A stretch of DNA of 64,000 nucleotides from Chlamydomonas sphaeroides (taxonomy: Eukaryota; Chlorophyta; Chlorophyceae; Chlamydomonadales; Chlamydomonadaceae): positions 18,271 through 82,270 of the forward strand of contig BDDC01000182.1 in assembly GCA_001662425.1 (NCBI GenBank), read 5' to 3'. Positions 58,601 to 64,000 of the stretch are shown in pieces. The number at the start of each line of letters is the position of its first letter. Positions within the stretch are counted from its first letter, which is position 1. A program made the position numbers and the translations under genes. Below the pieces are notes generated by a model that saw nothing but the letters and a program-made list of their open reading frames with translations, did no database searches and was not told the DNA's origin.

Positions 58601-61600
58601 AGCAGGGCCTGGGGCCTCGTGTCAGGCTGCAGCCGCGGCTGCCTCACCGGCCCCATGTCGGGTGACGCAGAGGAGGAGGCGTACGCTGGGCGGCCGTAGG
58701 AGACGTAGCCGCCATCAATCAGCGCGAGGCTCACGCCAAACACCTGGACAAAAAGGGGGCATAGCGGCAGCGCGTGTGGTGCGCCTGATGATGCTGCTGG
58801 GCGCGCAGTGCTGCACCGCTTTGCCTGCTGCTGCAGCGGGCAGTGTATGAACGACGTGCCTGCAGCTCCAAAACCTGGGGCAGGGTGTGACGGGGCCGCA
58901 GATTCAATGGGGCGCTAGCCATGGCAGCAGTCATGTGCGGGCGGTGCTGCTGGCGGCATAACTGCGGTACAATAATTGGAGGACGTACGCAATAGTAATG
59001 ACCCACGCACCTCGAGATAGTTGGTGTCCTTGTCTGCGGAACCGGATCAAGCCCACACACGAGCAGGAAAAAAGGTGGCCACGTTTCAGTCGTGTAGCAG
59101 CGCAAGCCTTCGGCAGTGGGCGCACGGTAAGCTGCGGCTGCGTACCTGAATCCCGGTTCTGGATTGTCACCTGGACAGCAGTTTACAAACATGAAGGCAA
59201 GGCAGCGCGTCACATGTCGCATCGTCACGCCGACTGTGGCAACGGTACCGACACAGCAGCCGCGGCGCTGGATGGCGACTGGCTCGGCTTACCCAGCTGT
59301 TGCATGGGCGACGGCAAGAGGATGGCGGGATGGGTGGGATCAGCGAGGGGCATGGCACCAATGCCCGGCAGCGAGCATGGCTCAACATGTTGTCCAGATG
59401 CGCCGTTTTCCCTTCCCTGCAGTGGCCAGCCATGATACCCCAACAATGCGCACCGGCCAGTGACGGTGCCGTCCAGGTCAATGATGCTGAGATCCACGGA
59501 AGTCAAGGGCTCGCCCCAAATAAGCCTGTCAACACACAGCGCAGACTTGACACCGAGGCAGCATACCGCTGCATGTAGCCGTGTCGCACGTGCACAGTTA
59601 CGGAACATGCCTGTTCTTCTCAATATCGCGCCTCGAATCATAGCCACGAATTGGCGTGTCTCCTGCAGGCTCAGGCGGTTCAGGGTGCCGCCGTTTGCTT
59701 GCATGTTGGGTTGTCGGTGGTGTGTGCGCGCACTGCTCTTTACACCATCCCAGTCGCACCTATCCGGACCTCGACCATTGAAGAACTGAAGTCGCAACAG
59801 ATTAGACGCCACCTGCGACACAAGAATATGAACAGACACGCATGACTGAGGAATCAAAATGCTGGAAGACAACACCAAACACCAAATGTCATTGCGTAAC
59901 ATGTCAGAGGGACTGGACCACCGGCGCGGCCGCTCGGTTCCGCCACCACCTAAATGTGGCTTGCCTGATGCGCAGGGCGCTGATTGCATGCGGCGCCCCA
60001 AGATCGACAGCCAGGAATGGATCTACACCACCCATGGTAGCAGCTGCGTGTGGTTGCATGCGTGGGCACATATACGTCAAACCGAGGCAGCAACTGCTCT
60101 TAGATTGTAAGATGCCGCAAGGGGTTGATCATATGCGACCACCCTACAGCCAAGCAGTCCGTGTGACATAGCAAAGGACCCTTACTCTCAGAGCGGTATA
60201 TGCTCTGCATAACGGGTTGACAGACGGAGCAGGGGATGCGTAGTCAGTGCTGTGATGCACAAGGAGCCGATCTGGCCGGCATGACTTACGTTTGCGTTGG
60301 CCTGGGATGGCGATGGATGCAGTCCACGCAAGGTACAACAGCAGGGAAGTTGGGTCAGCACCATATCCGCGGCAGCGTGGCGCCAAGAGCTTGCTACGCA
60401 CCTCATTGCCATCAACCGCACGCTCCGGTTCAAAGCGCGAGCCCGGGGGCACGCTGGATCCAAAGGCAGCCTGCCAAGCACATCGTGTCAATGCCATCAG
60501 TCACACGCATTACGTACGTGCCTGGTGCGCCATGCCGCAGCCGCAGTTGCTGGGTAGGTGCCATGACTGAAAAACCAACCGCACACCTCCTCAAGAGCCA
60601 CGTTGGGCAGGCCCCAGACAGAGAATTCGGCCACCTGCGGCGGCGTGCGTGCCCGACACGGCGCGGGGCGAGGCGGGAGCCGGGAACGCAGTTAGTTATC
60701 AGCATGCTGCGCGCTGCACCGGTCCGGCCTTGTCAGCGAGCAGCAGCCACGCCCACAGCCAGCCGTACGTACATCCAGGGTGGCCGGCGATGAGGGCATC
60801 AGAGCCAGCGTTATGTACCTGCACGCGCGTGTGGACGAAGTCAAGTGGAAAGACGTACGTACCGTGGCGCAGGCGCAGCGAGAGGGCTGGGCGAGCAGCA
60901 GGTGTGGCTGTTGCCTGCGCTCGACATTCTGGCGGCAGGGCGGGGCCCTACCTGCCGTACGCTAGCACCCCGAGCGTGACGTCTATAGCTTGTCCCACGC
61001 TGTAGTACTCAGCGGCTGCACCCCAGGGCTGCTCCCAGATCAGCCTGCAGGGCAAGGGATGCGCTTGGTGACTTGCGGCGTGCAAATCTATGGACGGAAA
61101 AGTAGAAGGGCGGCACGAGACGCCAAGCCACGGGGGCACGGCACGCAGTTCTGGCGGCTGACCTGTTGTTGTACAGCTGTGTACCGCTGGTGACTTCGAA
61201 CATGCCCAAATGGACCTTGGCGTTGGTAAAGCGCTGCAAGCGGATACATTTGCGGCATACGTGTGGGGCGTCTGGAGTGCGGCAACTCATCAGGGTGGGT
61301 GGCAGTACAGCGCAGGCGATCCAACAACAGCGCACCTCCGCACAGCAGTCGGACCTCTGCATATGCATGCGTAATGCGTCGCACACGCACAAGCACACGC
61401 AGATGTTTGTCAGTGATAGCCGATTCGCCAGCTGCAGCCGGCAGCACCCGCCATCAGCAAACTGCTGCGCACCAAGGTGATAACAAAGCCGGACACGGCG
61501 GCCCAGTCACCCATGTCGACCTGTCGGCACGAGTACGTTGCATGGACGGGTGCCTTTTGGTTATACACACTGCTCCAGAAGCTCCAGCCGCGGCCACTGA

Positions 61601-64000
61601 CTGGGGCACGCCGCCCACGTGCACGCCCCCAAGCACTTCACCTGGAGCCACGGGATGGTGACATTGATCTAATGAAGGGACAGAAAACGAGGGAGCACAT
61701 GCGTGCATACGTCAAGAAGTGTAAAAGGAGGTACGGCGAGCTTGGCTCGCCGTGATCTCTCGCCGTGATCTGAGGAGGTAGGGCGATCAGGTGGGCCGAG
61801 GCCCCCTGCGCGCCCTGTCCCCCAGGCAGGGGCATACGTCACCAGCGCTGTGGCCGCTTTCCAAGTTATGCTCAAGCGCGCACAGCAGTAGGGCTCGAAC
61901 TGTTGGCTGTTGGGATAACAGGCAGACACTTGAAAGCTCCAAAACTCACGCGGCTCATGTATCCGGCGGCTGGCCAAGTGGTGTCTCCGTCGACCGCGTT
62001 AGCCTCAGCAAACGCAGGCGACCATGCCCCAACTGACGTCACCGGGCGGAGAGCAGCCAGGTTGACCAGAGACGCACGTGGCAGGTTCCCCGATGGGACG
62101 TCTGTGAATCGCCACAAATAAAAATGCGTGTGAGCTGGCTGCGATTTCAGCGCTTTCACTATATGCACGCTAGGCGTGCGTGACTGCTCGTCAGAGCGAG
62201 TGTGTCGTCTGGCCCTGCCCGCCTCACCGCCAGCCTTGATTCCTATCCAAGTATATGTGGTCTCGCCCTCTTTGCGATCTCGCCACCAGTCGGAGCTCTG
62301 GCCAAACATGCCGGCGACCAGGCGCCACCAGTCCATCATATTGTCAAGAGTTGCGAGGCGCCCGCCTAGCCTGGAGCAGTGAGCAAACGCGTCGTATGTC
62401 TGGGATGGGGTGTTGAAGTACAGCATTTCCCGCGACCCGATCTGTGTGATGGCCGTCGCTGTCCGCAGACCCAGGGCCGGGCTGGATGCGCCTGTTGTGG
62501 CAAGGTGAGGGGCCAAAGACCACGAATGAACCGTCAAGTGAACCGGGCATCTAGCTAGCTAGCTAGCTGGTGTCCACCGCCGGAGGCCTGCCTCGCCGCA
62601 TCAACGAAGGCACAAAGCATGCACGCCCGCGCCGTCAGCTAGCACATATGCATGCGCGTCACAGCTGGCACGTTGCGTTGCGTCACACTGTAGCAGGTGT
62701 GGCGCGCTGTGCGAGCCGACTCACTTGGCATGGGGTTGGCAAGCGATGTCCACAGCGTGACCGGGCTGTTGGGCTGGCGCAGGAAGTAAGCGGCAGCCGC
62801 CGAGGCCAGCGCGTCAATCTCGTAAATGCTCTGGAAGCTCGCCAGGCCGGCTCCGCGAGCAGAGCAGAAGGCCCCTGCATCGCCTTGGCTCATCTGACGC
62901 GGCAAAGCACAGAAAGGCCCACGCACGGTGATTGACGATTGGCAAGGTCTCGAGCGTAGTCACGCGCGGCCGCCCATCCAGCGGCGTACGTAATCGCTGC
63001 TTGCGGCTTGCGGGACGGGGATGCATGCATGCATGCAAGGCGAGCGCCAAGCCGCCGGTAGGTGACGAGCTTCCATACATTATTGGCCCACCTTGAGGTC
63101 GTACACACTCAGCACGTCGCCGTTGTCGCCCGTCAGCTGCACCACGGGCACAGCAGTGGTGCTGGAGGCGGTGAGCGCTGCGGACTGGCCGACCTCGCAC
63201 AGGGGAAAGGCGACGCGGCCCTGGCAGGGCTGGTCAACCCAGGATGTGGCGCCGGTCTCTGCGTAAAGCGTGAGGGGCAGGCAGGCAGGGTGCATGTGGG
63301 AGGCAAGTGTGTGAGCGAATCTCCGCCATTCTGGGTGCACCGGGCAGGTCCCAACCGTGCCACATGCCCTGTGCCCCCTATCCTACGTACGTACCTAGCG
63401 CGACCATGGCCTCGATGCAGTCCTCGACCCCATTCGCGAGGGGCTCGTCCATGGCCCAGGGCGCCATGAAAGGAACCTCGACGCCGTCCAGGAAGCGGTA
63501 GGTGCCGTTGGTCCGCCGCACGCCCAGCCAGAACCCGGCGGCGCTCTCTGGCCGTCCCAGGCCCCACTCCACAATCATGTCGGTCACGCGGTCCCACTCG
63601 TCTGGTGAGGCGGCAAGCGAGGGACAACACACAGACGGTCAGCACTACCAAGCAGACAATTGCTCACATCCGCTTGTGCGCCAGCCCTTGGTTGGCAGTA
63701 GGGGATTGAGTCGACGGCAGCCATTCCGTCGCTGTACTTTGTAGCTAGGATGCATGCCCCGTCCGCCCCTCCCTCGCACCGTCAGTGATGTACACCAGCA
63801 GGCTGCCTCCACGCACCCTGTCATGCAACAAGCATGCGACAGCGACACAGCACACCTCAGTGCGGCAGACAGCAACGCCATCAACATACGAAAACGCCAC
63901 CCGCCACCTGCCGACACCAGCACCGGCGGCCCCACCTGCACAGCTCCGCGGCCTGGTTCCACGCCAGCCGCACGTCCAGCAGCTGCACCGTGCTGGCCGT
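25076..64000 (-). CDS. Giant mosaic membrane protein: C-type lectin, discoidin-like, DUF4215 modules (5' end off window)
   Basis: Across 38.9 kb, minus-strand exons with good splice sites form what reads as one gene; its first exons lie beyond 64000. Protein order: CTLDs (64.0-62.2 kb); factor 5/8 C-type segments with CTLD fragments (62.1-57 kb); CTLDs, a CPAG/WGGS module and another discoidin-like module (57-52 kb); CTLDs with Cys-rich PAN/WSC-like segments (51.6-47 kb); CTLDs built from tiny exons (47-41 kb); DUF4215 (40.9-40.5 kb); short beta-rich exons (40.5-25.7 kb); a C-terminal transmembrane helix. Frame continuity was checked at many junctions, including last CTLD to DUF4215 (GG|G). 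It was not checked everywhere, so a hidden gene boundary, most likely inside 26-39 kb, is possible. CTLD and discoidin domains bind glycans or surfaces. A type I surface receptor or adhesin facing the cell wall is inferred. Confidence 0.7.
25732..40500 (-). CDS. Juxtamembrane beta-rich region, many short exons
   Basis: Some 40-60 small exons, most 60-250 nt, are recognisable as open segments between splice sites. Placed examples are 25968-25732, 35816-35725, 39290-39081 and the exon ending at 39392. They encode beta-strand-like text, for example ILRDPPGDGSSVTLDSS, KLGFFEGEGRLQQLMLKTQ, FSFSGGGGSYSYSMTSAS, GEYLLRWVVVCDAETAG and YCVTVASDASSLFYIDAEN. The exon 39290-39081 (ISGEVKTR...GTRLTGRILGTSTVVSTI) resembles a carboxypeptidase regulatory-like or Ig-like strand set. 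The LRDPPG motif recurs, to my recollection, in large surface proteins of protists, but no named domain can be assigned. Introns hold dispersed-repeat fragments at about 31.5 and 38.4 kb. Confidence 0.5.
40548..40885 (-). CDS. DUF4215/Myxococcus-type Cys-rich repeat exons
   Basis: Exon 40885-40729 ends WCRSCGDGIPWQGT. Exon 40633-40548 begins EECDLGSGNSADGICGANTC. Together C-G-D-G ... E-E-C-D ... D-G-I-C ... C is the signature of the DUF4215 (Myxococcus cysteine-rich) repeat, found in large extracellular proteins of protists and bacteria. Phase is exact on both sides: GG|G from the last CTLD and phase 0 between the two exons. Both introns start GTG(A/C)G. Confidence 0.75.
40975..41748 (-). CDS. 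Most C-terminal CTLD, three exons
   Basis: Exons are 41748-41592 (GGHLYTLYAHTSVRTSWQQ), 41451-41389 (AALLCRNALMAGELARVSS) and 41291-40975 (RLWLGAIDALS ... LQWTSSGGSSSSSAMCASLD ... TTGLGFICASPW). The order W-x-x-A-x-x-L-C, WLGA, W-x-x, C-x-x-L ... F-I-C is the long-form C-type lectin fold. There is no EPN/QPD calcium-sugar motif here, so classical Ca-dependent sugar binding is not expected from this copy. Confidence 0.8.
41888..42509 (-). CDS. CTLD exons
   Basis: Exon 42509-42372 has RYTLFNAPRSWESARAWCLS then RGLRLADFSTREEFEQ. Exon 42255-42031 has MVWVGYRSSGATVMLADG ... NSCGALVLRSADNQ. Exon 41945-41888 has IDTTCANIFKPLCE, the closing Cys pair of the domain. All phases fit. A preceding exon near 42660-42740 ends another CTLD (CNVSLPYLC). 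Confidence 0.78.
43179..47309 (-). CDS. CTLDs encoded by very small exons, with EPN motifs
   Basis: At least three CTLDs are split into exons as short as 20-90 nt. Starts: FFGDAQSYSGAQQTCGAVGG (47309-47226), FEYLYYDDIATHR joined to QRCNSAGGLLAYWDTAREFQ (about 45660-45380), and YYTEQVVYSVAQSRCSAAGG (about 43940-43850). Middles: TWIQLSWTDWQPS (about 46435), ATAWLWSTGG (about 45250), SFWFGLQ (43494-43520), ETWLWSNGAVQNTGP (about 43350). Calcium-site motifs: AEPNDSGG (about 46325), WGPDEPNG (about 45120), PAEPNDVYG in the 41-nt exon 43219-43179. EPN is the mannose-type Ca-dependent sugar-binding motif. Ends: DLSCGVALSFLC (about 45860) and IWNDMLCSAEIPF (about 44610-44660). Exact joins of every exon were not verified. 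Confidence 0.65.
47478..47795 (-). CDS. CTLD end, Ser-Pro-Pro-Pro linker, next CTLD start
   Basis: Read left to right in the protein, the exon has STWSLPSAAAAG ... LCGVLDPTLPPNVS ... FAFVCRAP (end of a CTLD). Then come SPPPSPPPSPPASAN, a typical hydroxyproline-rich linker of volvocine wall and matrix proteins, and FRFTHRDAEYL, which runs into FFGDAQSY of the next exon (47309). Donor GTACGC at 47477. The linker supports extracellular location and O-glycosylation, which is inference from known algal wall proteins. Confidence 0.75.
48547..49041 (-). CDS. CTLD exons
   Basis: Exon 49041-48792: ALVSLVGDAKYRLMTSPTTW ... ARRTCQAQGGHLATLETPG ... LELGLWVGMYLAQADTYR. Exon 48710-48547: WLNGAVVPNGTVVAIEASDA ... 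NCGLLLLPADN ... ELPAYVCET. The Arg codon is split AG|G. The two exons form a nearly complete CTLD with no EPN/QPD motif. Another CTLD start (WDLMLYRAHSVTLFTAQQIC) follows at about 48200-48340. Confidence 0.75.
49110..51600 (-). CDS. CTLDs with interleaved Cys-rich (PAN/WSC-like) modules
   Basis: Two CTLD-bearing exons are firmly placed. Exon 50886-50428 has AHGGRLAELGSSDEVAVVED ... LRVWFGAVYDKGSSTW ... LRFLC and the start of the next domain YSLYHELMAWPDARSFC. Exon 50353-50050 has GGDLTYAMVSDDADDLDDMV ... VSVWLGASDSRVEGSWTWVD ... NCAVWEF ... LALPLCRK, a textbook CTLD middle and end. Between CTLDs lie Cys-rich stretches such as CNDRCPGDQSQ with IACAQSCGGPSELVSVYRV (about 51400-51560) and VDAASCARACLGS (about 49430) with VWYTDGRCACARALDG (about 49290). 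These resemble PAN or WSC carbohydrate-binding modules; that identity is tentative. Confidence 0.6.
51909..53207 (-). CDS. Factor 5/8 C (discoidin)-like module
   Basis: Exon 53207-52921 ends one module (DIGLSQITMLCC) and starts another with LDRPAFASSAAGAVVSPDKA FDYSI. The exon starting at 52501 continues VVTIPTAPRFVNSVIRVGNQ and, near its end, GLWVVLQTAGQQPAAVAEMR VFG. The pattern 'RPA.ASSA...A.D' ... 'V..V.V.N' ... 'AE.RVFG' is that of discoidin/F5-8C galactose-binding-like domains. The module's end (about 52150) and a possible linking exon were not fixed. Confidence 0.55.
53608..54628 (-). CDS. CTLD middle followed by CPAG...GI / WGGS-DGDGFG module
   Basis: The exon starting at 54628 has VVNAWFGASNRAPDGSWVYS (CTLD middle), then CPAGRFVRGIRLRIY ... 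LHGVLSMSLWCGDG. Exon 53860-53799 reads VWGGSADGDGFGITNVALLC. Exon 53680-53608 completes an Asn codon (AA|C) and continues YGGGLADPEADISSDRMLGA VRCP. Exon 53207 follows with DIGLSQITMLCC. Repeats of 'C-P-x-G-x-x-V-x-G-I' with 'G-x-T-x-V-x-L-x-C' recall the three-sheet vitelline membrane outer layer protein I (VMO-I) or jacalin-like fold. Assignment is tentative. The donor of the first exon was not fixed. Confidence 0.5.
54710..55756 (-). CDS. CTLD exons (largest exon 546 nt)
   Basis: Exon 55756-55211 ends one CTLD (SGRDCAMLDTVEPKGFTDVA CDAVHRVAC) and starts the next: RAIIAAYDGMYDQPRAQALC, then AVGGTLAELAT, AWLGLTSSVAEAGIWRWAST and TMWLPGQPSEG. Exon 54984-54710 closes it (REDCALVAYANSGMGWRDAP CRGSWARPLC) and opens another (VHYALYDITTDFDAAENLC). 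The Gly codon is split G|GC. No EPN; the WLPGQPSE segment occupies its place. Confidence 0.82.
56171..56906 (-). CDS. CTLD exons
   Basis: Exon 56906-56616: RRFQVLSATNSWADANDACV, LGNDGLASFSSAAEYERVM, an acidic insertion EENEEADDYDY, YLHIGLNDRG. Exon 56497-56347: DGTGTWRWVDNQPFAYAGNW and CSAIQLSC. Exon 56251-56171: RCTHVWADVPCSTNAASVCV. Junction codons G|AC and AG|G fit. This gives a complete long-form CTLD. Confidence 0.82.
57007..57274 (-). CDS. Discoidin end fused to CTLD C-terminal half
   Basis: One 268-nt exon opens ISEFRVLGAAVSQDP, the last strand typical of F5/8 C domains. It then gives TYSWMGDSWGDVARPVESEL, AQWSTAYPVSGGGECVAIMS, THTWVNVYCDSQW-like text and FPYICER, the end of a CTLD. 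The lectin's first half seems absent, so this is a fused or degenerate copy. Donor GTGCGC at 57006. Confidence 0.6.
57608..57623 (-). CDS. 16-nt micro-exon
   Basis: Sixteen bases (ATGGGTCACATTCCAG) sit between a CTGCAG acceptor and a GTGAGC donor. With the upstream exon (...EIAVG, donor CA|GTAAGA near 57763) it reads Gln-Trp-Val-Thr-Phe-Gln. The next exon continues GPMAQLVLTFCVPYLGLPYR. Two frame solutions exist, depending on which of two nearby acceptors the next exon uses, but both need the micro-exon. Confidence 0.55.
57688..57728. repeat. (CCCG/CCCA)n simple repeat in an intron
   Basis: Roughly ten tetranucleotide units of CCCG with some CCCA lie between the micro-exon at 57608 and the exon ending near 57763. 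It is intronic, with no coding role. Confidence 0.75.
58273..62101 (-). CDS. Series of factor 5/8 C (discoidin)-like exons
   Basis: Exon 62101-61950 has VNLAALRPVTSVGAWSPAFA then EANAVDGDTTW, a clear F5/8 C opening. Near 60400-60460 FGSSVPPGSRFEPERAVDGN opens another. Short exons follow: VASNLLRLQFFNGRGPD (about 59776-59810), VTIQNRDS (about 59150), DKDTNYLE (about 59020-59040) and VFGVSLALIDGGYVSYGRPA (about 58730-58680). Exon 58550-58273 has TRALDFDPSTDFRTNTDGGS PWWV and ISVNLQRTSRVSSVEIWSTG. Repeated LIW segments (LIWEQPWGAA, LIWGEPLTSV) suggest duplicated modules. About three modules are present. Discoidin modules bind glycans or lipids at surfaces. Several joins are unverified. Confidence 0.6.
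62228..64000 (-). CDS. N-terminal-most visible CTLDs (gene continues off the right edge)
   Basis: The exon from the edge to 63936 has TVQLLDVRLAWNQAAELC. Exon 63817-63780 has RVRGGSLLVYITD. Exon 63601-63395 has GFWLGVRRTNGTYRFLDGV, MDEPLANGVEDCIEAMVAL. Exon 63258-63092 has TGATSWVDQPCQGRVAFPLC, then VVQLTGDNGDVLSVYDLK. Exon 62893-62725 has DAGAFCSARGAGLASFQS, TLWTSLANPMP. Exon 62491-62228 has EMLYFNTPSQTYDAFAHCSR and TYTWIGIKAG. Junction codons (AG|G, G|AC, G|AG, A|GC) all fit. The first CTLD is complete; the second and third share or lack parts. The true start codon is outside the window. Confidence 0.82.
62546..62568. repeat. (CTAG)n simple repeat
   Basis: About five tandem copies of CTAG/GCTA lie in an intron of the giant gene. 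Similar AGCT- and ATCT-type tracts occur at about 19998-20012 and 18930-18942. Confidence 0.7.

Overview
The window looks like nuclear DNA of a chlorophycean (Chlamydomonas/Volvox-type) green alga. It is GC-rich. Its genes are split into many short exons with consensus GT(G/A)-AG junctions, and TGTAA polyadenylation-type signals lie downstream of some genes. The protein families also fit this group: a plant-type two-domain GTP cyclohydrolase I, SRCR and C-type-lectin surface proteins, and a Ser-Pro-Pro-Pro wall-type linker. No bacterial, phage, CRISPR or rRNA features were seen. All coordinates and splice models were worked out by eye from reading frames and splice signals.

Layout. (1) 1029-3190 (-) is GTP cyclohydrolase I in four exons (574 aa). 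About 208 bp away and divergent, 3399-5784 (+) is a TrmJ/SpoU-type RNA 2'-O-methyltransferase in five exons (515 aa). (2) About 6.88-8.68 kb (-) holds exons of an unidentified Ala-rich helical protein, cut by a 10-N assembly gap at 8685-8694. (3) 8.73-13.56 kb (-) is the 3'-truncated part of a surface-protein gene with at least two, probably three or more, SRCR domains followed by FG-GAP-like repeats. (4) About 13.6-19 kb and 21-24.4 kb are mostly non-coding or repetitive: dispersed repeats, a perfect 23-bp inverted repeat, SINE-like copies and small tandem repeats. A plus-strand gene at 19.3-21.1 kb encodes a leucine-zipper, Pro/Gly/Met-rich protein. (5) 25076 to beyond 64000 (-) reads as one enormous mosaic gene whose N-terminal exons lie off the right edge. 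In protein order it carries C-type lectin-like domains (CTLD), coagulation factor 5/8 C (discoidin)-type modules, more CTLDs mixed with other Cys-rich modules, at least five further CTLDs with tiny exons, a DUF4215/Myxococcus-type Cys-rich repeat, about 15 kb of short beta-rich exons, and a C-terminal transmembrane helix with an Arg-rich cytoplasmic tail.

The two left-hand genes belong to pterin/folate synthesis and RNA modification. The two large minus-strand genes look like neighbouring cell-surface adhesion or receptor-like proteins built from modules best known from animals; their role in recognition, adhesion or the extracellular matrix is inference. The most interesting object is the giant CTLD/discoidin/DUF4215 membrane protein, next to the SRCR/FG-GAP gene.
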